Below, piece after piece: positions 18,824 to 27,512 of a stretch of DNA of 64,000 bases. Position 1 is the first letter of the stretch. The number at the start of each line of letters is the position of its first letter. Source of the DNA: Sphingopyxis macrogoltabida (lineage in GTDB: Bacteria > Pseudomonadota > Alphaproteobacteria > Sphingomonadales > Sphingomonadaceae); assembly GCF_001307295.1 (NCBI RefSeq), contig NZ_CP012700.1, forward strand, positions 4,033,001 to 4,097,000, in the 5' to 3' direction. The notes below the pieces were generated by a model, which worked only from the letters and a program-made list of their open reading frames with translations, made no database searches and was not told the DNA's origin. A program made the position numbers and the translations under genes.

Positions 18824-19420
18824 TCAGGCGCCAACCGCCTCGCCGATCCACGCGGGGTCCGCCTGATCGGCATCATAATATTCGAAGATCAGGTGGATGC
18901 GCGAGTCGGCACCGCGATTGACCACCGCATGCATGTCCATATTGTTCACCTCGGCCGCCTCGCCCTCGGCGATATGGTGCGTCTCGCCGCCGAGGCGGAA
19001 CAGCACCTGGTGGTTGGTCTGGATCGGCACATGGATCTTGTGCGGCCATTTGGCGGCCGGGTTGGCATCGCGGTGCGGCTGGATGATACCGCCGGCGGGC
19101 ATGCGCGCGAGCATGACGCGCGGGAAGACCCCGTTGGCATAGCCATAATCGGCGGTCGCCGCGCGCAGCACCGGCATGATCAACGGCTCCCAGGCCTCCC
19201 AGATCGGCCGCGCGAAGGAGGCGCGCCAATCGCGCACGTCCGATACGAAGCGGAAGACGATGTGCGCGGTCGCGTCGAGCGCCTCGAAACGGTTCGGCTT
19301 GTCGGCATTTTCCGCCTGCCATATGTCTTCGGGAATCGCGAGCACCGCGGCCTTCAGCGCCGCGATGTCGACTGCGCCGAGCCGGCGGATGCTTTTGGTC
19401 TTGCGAGGGTTCGGATACAT
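18824..19420 (-). CDS. Aspartyl/asparaginyl beta-hydroxylase-like 2-oxoglutarate/Fe(II) oxygenase
   Basis: The product has 198 residues with no signal peptide. It has the iron-binding pair in IIQPHRDAN (His and Asp), a distal histidine in NNMDMHAVVNRG, and the 2-oxoglutarate-binding arginine just after in SRIHLIFEYY, the layout of the aspartyl beta-hydroxylase domain. This family uses O2 and 2-oxoglutarate to hydroxylate Asp, Asn or related side chains. The start is ATG 19420 with GAGG 8 bases upstream; a TTG at 19447 also exists. It lies 23 bases after the sulfotransferase gene on the same strand and is the last gene of a likely four-gene transcript with the second hydroxylase. The target is unknown. 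Confidence 0.85.
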   Translation of the reverse strand: MYPNPRKTKSIRRLGAVDIAALKAAVLAIPEDIWQAENADKPNRFEALDATAHIVFRFVSDVRDWRASFARPIWEAWEPLIMPVLRAATADYGYANGVFPRVMLARMPAGGIIQPHRDANPAAKWPHKIHVPIQTNHQVLFRLGGETHHIAEGEAAEVNNMDMHAVVNRGADSRIHLIFEYYDADQADPAWIGEAVGA

Positions 19421-19443
19421 GGCGCGCGCCTCAATCTTGCCGG

Positions 19444-20067
19444 TCAATATTCATAACCGAAGAGGTCGAGGTCGCGGGCATAGATTTTCGCGACGCCGTC
19501 TATCAGTTCCTGATTATAATAGTCGCGATAGGCGCCGCGCTGCGAACGGTTGGCATGATCGAGCGGCGTCGACGCGATGCCGATGCGCGCGCAGATCGCA
19601 TCATAGGATTGCTGCATCTCCTCCACCTTGCCCAGCATATCGGCGAGCAGCGTTCCGTCGCGGTCGGTCAGGAACAGATGTTGCGGGCGAAAGATGATGT
19701 GCTGATGCGGCGGCGCGACAAACAGGAAATGGCGCATCACGCGTTGCGGGTCGCGCGCGAACGTCCCCTCGCGACTGGTCGCAAAGGCGCAATAGGAGAC
19801 GAAGCGGTCGAACGGGTTGCGGACGAAAGCGAATTTCAGATAGTCCGAGAAGGTCTCCTCGCCGAGGAAAGGGCGCACTTCGGCAAGGCTGATATGCCCG
19901 TGGCCGAGCCGCGCGAGTTCGGGGATCGGGAACTTCTTTTCGACGAACAGGCGGGCCTGCTCGATATCGTCGGGTCCCATATGCTCGCGCAGGCCGTGCC
20001 GCACCGAATGCGTTCCGGTTTTCGGAATCGCGGCGAAAATGAAGCGGTGCTTGTACGAAACGATCAT
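19444..20067 (-). CDS. Sulfotransferase family protein (Sulfotransfer_2-like)
   Basis: The product has 207 residues. Near the N-terminus AAIPKTGTHS (about 12-21, Lys16) fits the 5'-phosphosulfate binding loop for the donor PAPS. KFAFVRNPFDRFVSY (about 78-92, Arg83, Ser91) fits the 3'-phosphate-binding element. Such enzymes move a sulfate group from PAPS to a sugar, lipid or protein hydroxyl. No signal peptide or membrane anchor is present, so it would act in the cytoplasm or at the inner membrane face. It begins 3 bases after the stop of the upstream beta-hydroxylase-like gene, so the two are surely co-transcribed. No PAPS-making genes are in the window. Confidence 0.87.
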   Translation of the reverse strand: MIVSYKHRFIFAAIPKTGTHSVRHGLREHMGPDDIEQARLFVEKKFPIPELARLGHGHISLAEVRPFLGEETFSDYLKFAFVRNPFDRFVSYCAFATSREGTFARDPQRVMRHFLFVAPPHQHIIFRPQHLFLTDRDGTLLADMLGKVEEMQQSYDAICARIGIASTPLDHANRSQRGAYRDYYNQELIDGVAKIYARDLDLFGYEY

Positions 20068-20070
20068 CGG

Positions 20071-21024
20071 TCAGGCAGCAGCAGCGACCGGCGATGCCGC
20101 GTCGGGCGCGGCGACCATGAACACCAGTTCGGCCAGCGCGCGGTCGAAGGGAACATTGTTCGGGAGCAGCATACGCTGCGCCTCGAGCCGCTGGAGGTCG
20201 CGCTGGACGTCGCCGATCAGCCGGCGATAGGCCGGAAGCCCCGCCGCTGCGGTACCATATTGCGCCCATAGCGCACCCCAAGCGTTGGCAAACTGCTCGA
20301 GCCGCGCCGCGATCACGCCGCGCGCGTCGGTATCGGCGCATTGCGCGAGCAGAAAATCGATATGGCAGCGCACTTCCCACACCGACATCACCGCGGGCAG
20401 GTTGACCTGTTCATAGGCAAGCGGCACCGGCGCGACCGATCCCGGCGCGATCCGCTGGACCGGCTGCGCATCGCGGCCCATATTTTTGGCTTCGGCAATC
20501 AGCCCCCACAGTTTTTCGCCGCCGACGGTATCGAGCACCAGATGGACGCGCTTCTGGTCGCCGTCGTTGCGGACATTGTGCAGGCAGAAGCTGTCGAACA
20601 GCCAGCATTCGCCCGGCGCCATATGGACGGTCTCGCGATCGCAGCTGAAGGCAACGCCGGGGTTGGTGATCACCGGGATGTGGATGCGGATATGGGTGCG
20701 CCAGTAATAGCCGACGTCGACATGTTCGGGCACGACCGCCCCCGGCGCCAGCCCCATCAGCCGGCTACGCCCCCACACCGCACCCAGATCGGCAAGGATT
20801 TCGGTGATATAGGGACATTGGCGCAGCGCTTCGGTCGGCGCCATCGGGCCGCTGAACCCGTTCGACACCTGTCCCGCCGGCGTGATCAGCGGCACCGCAT
20901 CGTTGCCGGGCAGGCGGCCGGGGTGCGGCAACCAGGCAGCCGCGGGCAAGGCCGCAACCTCGGCGGCCAGCGTTTCAGCACAATATTGCCGCGCCAGCTT
21001 GACCAGCGGCATCCCCAGCTTCAT
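20071..21024 (-). CDS. Aspartyl/asparaginyl beta-hydroxylase-like 2-oxoglutarate/Fe(II) oxygenase, long form
   Basis: The product has 317 residues. Residues about 45-170 form the beta-hydroxylase domain: iron ligands His101 and Asp103 in PEHVDVGYYW, distal His149 in SFCLHNVRN, and Arg159 before VHLVLDTVG for 2-oxoglutarate. A roughly 140-residue mostly helical C-terminal part follows (about 180-317), absent from the smaller paralogue at 18824-19420. It may recognise the substrate. There is no signal peptide. It is 4 bases after the small secreted protein gene and 3 bases before the sulfotransferase gene. The pairing of hydroxylase and sulfotransferase suggests sequential modification of one substrate, which is an inference. 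Confidence 0.85.
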   Translation of the reverse strand: MKLGMPLVKLARQYCAETLAAEVAALPAAAWLPHPGRLPGNDAVPLITPAGQVSNGFSGPMAPTEALRQCPYITEILADLGAVWGRSRLMGLAPGAVVPEHVDVGYYWRTHIRIHIPVITNPGVAFSCDRETVHMAPGECWLFDSFCLHNVRNDGDQKRVHLVLDTVGGEKLWGLIAEAKNMGRDAQPVQRIAPGSVAPVPLAYEQVNLPAVMSVWEVRCHIDFLLAQCADTDARGVIAARLEQFANAWGALWAQYGTAAAGLPAYRRLIGDVQRDLQRLEAQRMLLPNNVPFDRALAELVFMVAAPDAASPVAAAA

Positions 21025-21028
21025 CGGG

Positions 21029-21289
21029 TCACTCGCGCCGGATCTCGATCTGCGGGCGATCGATCAGTTCGCGCGCATTGCGCTTCTGCTCCTCCTCAAT
21101 TGCTTCCCATTGTCCCGCAGTCTTGCAGATCTGGCTATAAAAACGCGTACCCGTCCGCTGGGTGCGCTTGCAGACCATCTTGTCCTTAGCATCGACAGCC
21201 GCCTTGTCGGTCGAAGGGCTGGCGAACGCGGGGGTTATGGGAAGCAGCAAGGAAGCAGAGGCGAGGCTCAACAGATGAATTCCGCGCAT
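21029..21289 (-). CDS. Small secreted two-cysteine protein of unknown function
   Basis: The product has 86 residues: a signal peptide (MRGIHLLSLASASLLLPITPAFA) and a charged mature part of about 62 residues with a motif of the form VCKRTQRTGTRFYSQICKT, whose two cysteines could form a disulfide, followed by an EWEAIEEEQ-like helix. I recall similar small exported proteins in sphingomonads, none with a known role. The start is ATG 21289 with TTGGAG upstream. It is the first gene of the run leading into the hydroxylase and sulfotransferase genes, 4 bases ahead of the former, so it might be their substrate or simply a neighbour. Confidence 0.75.
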   Translation of the reverse strand: MRGIHLLSLASASLLLPITPAFASPSTDKAAVDAKDKMVCKRTQRTGTRFYSQICKTAGQWEAIEEEQKRNARELIDRPQIEIRRE

Positions 21290-21405
21290 GACAGTCCAAC
21301 TCCAAAGCAATATCGCTATGCAAGGAATATATTCGCTTGCCCCCGTCACTGTCAATTCGACCCCGCCAGCGACCGGGCGGGAAAACCCTTGGGAACCAAA
21401 GGATC

Positions 21406-22128
21406 ATGGCCTTGGATTTTCGGCTTTCGGACCGGATCGACCACGATGCGCTGCGGCGGCAGTTCCTGCGCAACGGGCGCGTGGAGATCGAGGGCTTGCT
21501 GGCGGAGGGGCAGGCCGAAACCCTGCGGCATTACCTGCTCGCGCGCACCGACTGGAAGCTTGTCATGAACGCGGGCGACAAGGTCTATGAGATGACGCGC
21601 GAAGCCTATGCGGCGATGGACCCCGCCCAGCACGTCCAACTCGACCGGCATATCGTGAACGCAGGCCGCGAGGGTTTCCAGTATCGGTACGAGGCTATTC
21701 GCGTTCCCGATGCCGGCCGTACCCTCGATCCCTCTGACCTGCTGACCGGGTTCGTCGCCTTCCTCTCCTCGCCCGCCGTGCTGGCTATGCTCGGCGCCAT
21801 TCTGGGCTGCAAGGATGCGGCCTTTGCCGACGGTCAGGCGACGAGTTATGGCGCGGGACATTTCCTGACCCGCCACGACGACGATGTGGCGGGCAAGCAC
21901 CGCCGCGCCGCCTATGTCTATTCGTTGGCGCCGGCATGGCGCGCCGAATGGGGCGGCCTGCTGATGTTCCACGGCGACGACGGCAAAATCGAGGAAGCCT
22001 TTGCCCCCCGCATGGACGCGCTACGGCTCTTCTCGGTGCCGCAACAGCATAGCGTCAGCTATGTCACCCCGTTCGCGCCCGAACCACGCCTGTCGATCAC
22101 CGGCTGGCTGCGCGCGCGCGACGGCTAG
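21406..22128 (+). CDS. 2-oxoglutarate/Fe(II) oxygenase, prolyl-hydroxylase-like
   Basis: The product has 240 residues. The C-terminal half carries the double-stranded beta-helix oxygenase core: His157 and Asp159 in LTRHDDDVAGKHRR, distal His215 in PQQHSVSYVTPF and Arg228 in PEPRLSITGW. This spacing fits prolyl 4-hydroxylase/Ofd1-type enzymes that hydroxylate proteins. The start is ATG 21406 with AAAGGA just upstream. It is the only plus-strand gene in the island and starts 116 bases from the divergent small secreted protein gene. Its stop codon TAG shares the palindrome CTAG (22125-22128) with the stop of the facing TPR-sulfotransferase gene. Confidence 0.87.
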   Translation: MALDFRLSDRIDHDALRRQFLRNGRVEIEGLLAEGQAETLRHYLLARTDWKLVMNAGDKVYEMTREAYAAMDPAQHVQLDRHIVNAGREGFQYRYEAIRVPDAGRTLDPSDLLTGFVAFLSSPAVLAMLGAILGCKDAAFADGQATSYGAGHFLTRHDDDVAGKHRRAAYVYSLAPAWRAEWGGLLMFHGDDGKIEEAFAPRMDALRLFSVPQQHSVSYVTPFAPEPRLSITGWLRARDG

Positions 22129-24113
22129 TCGAGGCTGTAACCGTAACGCTCGACCCACGGCGCGAGAATCGGTAGGATTTCGCGCATCTGGGGTTCGTAG
22201 CGCTTCCAGCGCCCGCTCGCCGACGAATAGATCGGTTCGGTAACCTGCGCATAGCTGGGGGTGCGGATGAAGCCGCGCTCGACCGCCGTTTTCTGGTGAT
22301 CGAGGACGCCCTCCTCCCAGTCGAGCCCGAGGAAATCGAAAAGCGGCCGCGTCGCCGCCGCAACGTCGGCGATCATCGCTTCATAGCGCAGCATATGCAC
22401 GTTGATCGGGAACAGGGCCCGGCAGTTTTCCCAATAATGGAAAATGCTGTCGTAGGTGCGGCTGGCGTTGGCGAGATCGAGAAAGCTCGCCATCGCCTCG
22501 GTCGGCTTGAAATTCTGGATATAGCAGCTGAGCACGACGTCGCAAGGATGCCGCATCGCGAGAATGAACTTCGCGTCGGGAAACAGGCGATGGATGAGCG
22601 GGACGCGGATCATCGACAGCGGATTCTTGTCGATGACGAGCGCGCCGGCCGGGGGCGGCGCGCGCTTGTCGAGTTCGGCGAAATAGCGGCCCCGCAGGTC
22701 GGCGACGGCGGCCGCGTCGAGCGTGCGGATGTGGTCGAGGTCGCCCAGCGATTGCGCCAGTTCCTCGATAATCGGCAGCTCTTCGAGCACATGGGTGCCG
22801 CTGTGTCCCATCAGGATCGTGTCGAGCAAGGTGGTGCCCGAACGCGGGAAACCCACCAGAAAAGCGGGCGAAGCGCGGTCGGCAGCGGGCGGCACCTCGG
22901 CCCATCCCGCGAACCAGGCTTGCGTCGTCTGGCGATCGGCCGCAGCAATGGCGCGCTGATAGGCGCTGCGATCGACGCCGACCCCCATCGGGCTTTGCGC
23001 CTGGGCCCGGTTCATTTCCTCATAGAAATAGAGCGCGTCCTCCGCCCGGCCGAGCCGGTCGGCGAGCTGCCCCGCGAATTGCATCCGGATCGTCGAATTG
23101 ACGCTCGACCCATGCAGGTCGCGGATCAGCGCGAGCGCGGTGTCGCGGTCGCCGTCGCGCGACAGCATCAGCGCGCGGAGATAATCGATATCGTCGCCGG
23201 TTACCCCCGCCGCGGTGGCATCGGCCAGTACGGCACGTAGCTCGTCGAGCCGGTTGGCCTTTTCGAGCAGGATGCCCAGGTTGAGATAGGCGGGGGCGAA
23301 GTGCGGATCGGCCTTGATCGCAAAGCGCAGCGCCCGCTCGGCCTGGTCGTTGTTCGACAGGTCGAGAAAGGCGATGGCGATCGCCAGGAAGATTCTGGGA
23401 TTCGACGGATCGAGACGCGCCGCCGCGCCAAGCGCGCGCAGCGCCGGTTCGGCATGATCGATACTGGTAAGCGCCCGCCCCAGTTCGATCAGCGGTGCCG
23501 CCTCCTGCGGCGCCAGCAGCGCCGCTTTTTCGAGCATCCGGCACGCATCTTCATAGCGGTCCATCGAAATCAGGACGCGGCCGATATTGGTGTGGACAAG
23601 CGAGGATTTCGGATCGATCTGCCGCGCTTCCTGAAAGGCTTGCAACGCGCCTTCCAGATCGCCGGCCTCGTGCCGTGCATTGCCGAGATTGTTCCAGGCG
23701 GCGAAATTCTTCGGATCGTCCGAAACCAGCTTTTCATAGGCCCAGCCGGCTTCGGTCGCGCGCCCCTGCGCTTTCAGTATCTGCGCCTGCATAACCTTCA
23801 ATTCGGCCGATCCTGCGACATCGCCTTCGGCGCACACACGCGCCGCCTCGTCCGCCTCGCCCAGATCGAGCAGGGCACGCGCGAGGTTGATCCGGGTATC
23901 GCTGGTGTCGGCGCCATTGGCGAGCGCCCGGCGGAGATAATCCACCCCCTGCCGCAACGCACCGGTTTGGCACGAAACGACGCCAAGCAGCTGGAGCACG
24001 GTGGGATTGGTCGGCTGGACGCTGAGCGCCGCTTCGCCCTGGGCCTTCGCGGTCGCAAGGTCGCCCTTGGCATAGGCCGCATAAGCGGCGCGTAATCTGT
24101 CGGTCACGGTCAT
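22125..24113 (-). CDS. TPR-repeat sulfotransferase
   Basis: The product has 662 residues. Residues 1-400 are about ten tetratricopeptide-like helical repeats (for example AAWNNLGNARHEAGDLEGALQAF). Residues 410-650 are a sulfotransferase domain with the PAPS loop FPRSGTTLLD (422-431), a following LEELPIIEEL helix with candidate catalytic Glu445/446, and FILAMRHPCDVVLSCY (about 516-531) for the 3'-phosphate. The domain resembles tyrosylprotein sulfotransferases more than small-molecule enzymes, and the TPR part would bind a protein or peptide partner. There is no signal peptide. It follows receptor 2 on the same strand, but a strong terminator lies between them. Confidence 0.9.
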   Translation of the reverse strand: MTVTDRLRAAYAAYAKGDLATAKAQGEAALSVQPTNPTVLQLLGVVSCQTGALRQGVDYLRRALANGADTSDTRINLARALLDLGEADEAARVCAEGDVAGSAELKVMQAQILKAQGRATEAGWAYEKLVSDDPKNFAAWNNLGNARHEAGDLEGALQAFQEARQIDPKSSLVHTNIGRVLISMDRYEDACRMLEKAALLAPQEAAPLIELGRALTSIDHAEPALRALGAAARLDPSNPRIFLAIAIAFLDLSNNDQAERALRFAIKADPHFAPAYLNLGILLEKANRLDELRAVLADATAAGVTGDDIDYLRALMLSRDGDRDTALALIRDLHGSSVNSTIRMQFAGQLADRLGRAEDALYFYEEMNRAQAQSPMGVGVDRSAYQRAIAAADRQTTQAWFAGWAEVPPAADRASPAFLVGFPRSGTTLLDTILMGHSGTHVLEELPIIEELAQSLGDLDHIRTLDAAAVADLRGRYFAELDKRAPPPAGALVIDKNPLSMIRVPLIHRLFPDAKFILAMRHPCDVVLSCYIQNFKPTEAMASFLDLANASRTYDSIFHYWENCRALFPINVHMLRYEAMIADVAAATRPLFDFLGLDWEEGVLDHQKTAVERGFIRTPSYAQVTEPIYSSASGRWKRYEPQMREILPILAPWVERYGYSLD

Positions 24114-24126
24114 CGACGCTGTCTAT

Positions 24127-24159
24127 AAAAAAAGAGGGCGGGACACCAGTCCCGCCCTC
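24127..24159 (-). terminator. Rho-independent terminator of receptor 2
   Basis: On the minus strand GAGGGCGGGA (24159-24150 side) pairs perfectly with TCCCGCCCTC and is followed by seven T residues. It lies just after the receptor 2 stop and before the TPR-sulfotransferase start at 24113, so that gene needs read-through or its own promoter. Confidence 0.92.
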
Positions 24160-24181
24160 CTCATTCGTTGGTTGCCGAAGC

Positions 24182-27100
24182 TTAGAACTTCAGGCGTGCC
24201 GACACGTAAGCGCGGCGACCGATGACGTCGTACAGCGACGGATCGGTGCCCGACTGCACGTTCGGTGCATAGGTCGGCGGCTGCTTGTCGAACGCGTTGT
24301 TGACGCCGATGCGGAAGGTCATCGCATCGACTTCGGCCTGAAGCGCGAAGTCGAAGTAGAAGACGCTGCCCGGACCGGTGAACTCTTCGCCGACATACTG
24401 GACCGCAGCGCGGTTCTTCATCGAGTCGGTGAAGCGGACGCGGGTGTCGAAGCTCAGCTCACGCGTGATGTTGAGCTTGGTGTTGAGCGTCGCCCTCCAG
24501 CGCGGGAAGCTCGTTCCCAGGCCAGCGCCGAAGTAGGATGCGGTGCCCGCATAATCCGTCTTCAGCCCACCCAGACCGACATTCTTGAAGTCGATCAGGT
24601 AGTTGACCATCAGGTTCAGGTTGAGCGCGCTGTCTTCGTTGATGAACGGCGTCGGCAGACGATAGCCCAGCTGAACGTCGACACCCGAGGTCTTGACCGA
24701 CCCGGCGTTGACGAACTGGAAGTAACCGCTGGCGTCGCCGCCGAGTTCTGCCGGCAGGTAGATACCCGTCATGCTGTTGTTCGAACGACCGATCGCGTCG
24801 CAGAACGGGCTGTCCGGATCGAGCTCAGGGTTGATGTCGTTGTAACCATAGCAGGATGCGATGATTTCATTGACATCGGGGTTGAGGATCGTGTCCTTGA
24901 TCTTGATGTTGTAATAATCGATCGACCCCGTGAAGCCGCCGGCCTGGAACACCGCACCGACGGTGAAGGTGTCCGATTTTTCCGGCTTCAGGTTCGGGTT
25001 GCCAGTCGTCGTAATGAACGCTTGGGCACCGGGAGTCGCAACGAACGTATCGGCCGTGCCTGCACCCACTCCGGTCGCGATGCAGAGCGCGCGGGCATCG
25101 GCGCCGCCATTCTGGCGGAAGTTGCTGTTCGCCGAGCAGGGGTCGAAGATCTGCGGGAAGCTGCCGCCGCCCGAGAAGAGTTCGCCGAAGTTCGGCGCGC
25201 GGACCGAGTGCTGGTAGCTCGCACGCAGGCGAACCTGATCGATCGGGCTCCAGGTGATCGTGCCACCATAGGTCCAGTCGTTCGACGGCGATCCATCGAC
25301 GCCGTTCTGGATGTCGTTGAAGTCGCTCTTCGAATGACGCGCGGTCAGCGACAGTTCCAGCGTATCCATGATCGGCGCACGAAGTTCGCCGAAGAAGTCG
25401 AGGAACTCGTTGGTACCGAGGTCGGGCGTGCTGGTGTTGAAGCCGGCGATCGGACCGAAGAGAGCGCCCGGGTCGAACGCATATTTGAACTTGCGCTGTT
25501 CGACACCGAACACGACGCCCAGCGGGCCGCCCGGCAGATCGGCGAGCTCACCCGAGACATAAGCCTGGGCAACCTTCTGCGTGAACTTGGTCTGCGTCAC
25601 GCCCGTTTCCGAAACGAAATCGACGCAATCCTGCGAGAAGGGCTGGATACCGAACGGGTTGAAGCCGCCGTCGCAGAGGCTGACGCCGCCGTCGGCGGCT
25701 TCGAGCAGCTGTTGCACCTTCTGGACGTTGACGTTGCCCGTCGCGCGCTGGTCGATCGTGGTTTCGCCCCAGCTGTAATAGGCTTCATAGCGCCAGCCGG
25801 GAGCGAACTCGCCGCGCAGGCCGACGAGGCCCTGGATGACTTCGTTCTCGAGCTGCTGTTCGCGCAGACCGGTACCGAGGAAACGATAACCGATACGCAC
25901 GCCTTCATCGGCGCCAGTGCCCGCAAGGTTGGGGTCATTGCCCGTGCGCGAGTTGAGCAACAGACGCAGATCGTCCGAGATGAACGGGTTGGAAACCGGC
26001 ACCACGAAGCCCGTGATGCGTCCCGGCTGGCCGTCGTTCGGACCGCCATCCTGGATCAGGTTCACCAGCGGCGAACGCGCGTTCAGGACCGATGCCGTGC
26101 TGTTGGTGTTGACGATGCCGGTGCTGACCGGGGTCGGCGCAAGCGCCGTCGCCGAGTTATAGTTGGTGTAGCCACCCTGCACGAACACTTCGAACGCCGG
26201 ATTGATCTCGTACTTCGCGGTCAGGAACGCCGATTTGCGCTCCAGCGGCAGGACGAGGATGTTCACGATGTCGAAGTTGTAGCTGTAGAAGTCAGGGTAG
26301 AAGTTGAGGTTCGGGTTCGCCGGCGAGGCAAGGTCGTAGCGGAAGTTCGACACCTCGACCGGGCTGTTGAACGTCCCGACGCCGAACAGCGAACCGTCCG
26401 AGTTGAACGCGAGCTGGTTGACGCGCGGAAGCTGGCTGGCGGCAACGCCATAGCTCGTGAACAGGGCATCGACAGCAGCCTGGTCATACGGGTTCAGGGC
26501 GCTGTTGGTCAGCGAACCGGTGGGGAACGAGCTCGTCGTCGAGGTCGCCTGCGACGCGAACGGACGCTGCGCCTTGATCAGGCCCTGGCGCTTCGAATAT
26601 TCGGCCGAGAAGGCGATGTTGCCGCGACCGTCGGCGAAGTTGCCGCCGATGATGCCGCTGATCTGATATTCGCGCGCGTCGGTCTTCGGAACCGAATTCG
26701 AATAGGTCGCACGAAGATCGATGCCTTCGAAATTGTCCTTGAGGATCAGGTTGACGACACCCGCGACCGCGTCGGCGCCGTAAGCCGCGCCGGCGCCGCC
26801 GGTCACGATTTCGATGCGCTCGATCAGGCCCTGCGGGATCGTGTTAAGATCGACCGTCTGGTCCGATGCCGACACCATCGGGCGGCGGCCGTTGATCAGG
26901 ACGAGGTTGCGGTTCGAGCCGAGACCGCGCAGGTTGATGTTCGACTGACCGCCGTTGCCGGGGTTGTTCGACGTGGTGGTGCCGGCCGGATTGACCTGCG
27001 GCAGCGTGTTGAGGAAGGTGTCGAGCGTGACGTCGGCGTTTTCGACCGTCGCTTCGCCGGTGACAACCGCAACCGGGCTGTTCGATTCGAGGTTCGGACG

Positions 27101-27247
27101 CGCGATGCGCGAACCGGTGACGACGATCGTCGCTTCGCCTTCGTCGGCGGGCGCGTCCTGCGCCTGGACGGGAGCCGAAACCATCGCGACGCCCAAGACG
27201 AGGGGCGCGGCGCTCAGTTTCAGCATGGAAAGTTGGGTTTTCTTCAC
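24182..27247 (-). CDS. TonB-dependent outer membrane receptor 2
   Basis: The product has 1021 residues. A signal peptide (ending VQAQ near residue 30) is followed by the TonB box-like ATIVVTGSRI, plug domain (LGSNRNLVLINGRRPMV, IVTGGAGAAYGADAVAGVV) and a large barrel ending in AYVSARLKF with a C-terminal Phe. It is a paralogue of receptor 1: the first 35 residues and the TonB box region are closely alike, the barrels much less so, which suggests different ligands. The start is GTG 27247 with AAGGGA 8 bases upstream; both receptors use GTG. It forms its own transcript closed by the terminator at 24127-24159. The 265 bases upstream hold its promoter; I could not define it. Confidence 0.94.
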   Translation of the reverse strand: MKKTQLSMLKLSAAPLVLGVAMVSAPVQAQDAPADEGEATIVVTGSRIARPNLESNSPVAVVTGEATVENADVTLDTFLNTLPQVNPAGTTTSNNPGNGGQSNINLRGLGSNRNLVLINGRRPMVSASDQTVDLNTIPQGLIERIEIVTGGAGAAYGADAVAGVVNLILKDNFEGIDLRATYSNSVPKTDAREYQISGIIGGNFADGRGNIAFSAEYSKRQGLIKAQRPFASQATSTTSSFPTGSLTNSALNPYDQAAVDALFTSYGVAASQLPRVNQLAFNSDGSLFGVGTFNSPVEVSNFRYDLASPANPNLNFYPDFYSYNFDIVNILVLPLERKSAFLTAKYEINPAFEVFVQGGYTNYNSATALAPTPVSTGIVNTNSTASVLNARSPLVNLIQDGGPNDGQPGRITGFVVPVSNPFISDDLRLLLNSRTGNDPNLAGTGADEGVRIGYRFLGTGLREQQLENEVIQGLVGLRGEFAPGWRYEAYYSWGETTIDQRATGNVNVQKVQQLLEAADGGVSLCDGGFNPFGIQPFSQDCVDFVSETGVTQTKFTQKVAQAYVSGELADLPGGPLGVVFGVEQRKFKYAFDPGALFGPIAGFNTSTPDLGTNEFLDFFGELRAPIMDTLELSLTARHSKSDFNDIQNGVDGSPSNDWTYGGTITWSPIDQVRLRASYQHSVRAPNFGELFSGGGSFPQIFDPCSANSNFRQNGGADARALCIATGVGAGTADTFVATPGAQAFITTTGNPNLKPEKSDTFTVGAVFQAGGFTGSIDYYNIKIKDTILNPDVNEIIASCYGYNDINPELDPDSPFCDAIGRSNNSMTGIYLPAELGGDASGYFQFVNAGSVKTSGVDVQLGYRLPTPFINEDSALNLNLMVNYLIDFKNVGLGGLKTDYAGTASYFGAGLGTSFPRWRATLNTKLNITRELSFDTRVRFTDSMKNRAAVQYVGEEFTGPGSVFYFDFALQAEVDAMTFRIGVNNAFDKQPPTYAPNVQSGTDPSLYDVIGRRAYVSARLKF

Positions 27248-27325
27248 AGTGCAGTCCCTTGCTACTGGTGGCTAAGATACCCGGGCCCCAGCGCGAAGGC
27301 ACAAACCCCCGAGCAGACACCCCGA
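27247..27325 (-). promoter_or_regulatory. Leader of receptor 2 sharing sequence blocks with the receptor 1 leader
   Basis: On the minus strand GGGGTGTCTGCTCG (27323-27310) and CAGTAGCAAGGGACT (27269-27255, ending near the GTG start) resemble GGGGTGTGCTCG and CACGAGCAAGGAACT of the receptor 1 leader, at nearly the same spacing to the GTG. The strong helices of the first leader are not kept here, so what is shared is primary sequence. Confidence 0.4.
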
Positions 27326-27512
27326 TAGCGTGCGGGATGGAGGGTCATTCATCTTGAGTAAAGGAAATTCCCGGCGCGTTCGGCGGTTTCGGAAGTGATT
27401 GTGACGTATTTGCAACAACCCGGAGAAACGACGAAACACAATGCGGTAGCCGCACCTGTTTCGCGACATTTTGTTTCATCGGTTACGAAATCGCTTCGGG
27501 CTCCGCGGCAGC

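Noticed and set aside
25022..27328. 768-codon plus-strand frame
   Set aside because: Antisense to receptor 2; no recognisable protein features.
27272..27469. 65-codon minus-strand frame in the receptor 2 upstream region
   Set aside because: Arg-rich, no ribosome site, overlaps the shared leader; more likely untranslated.
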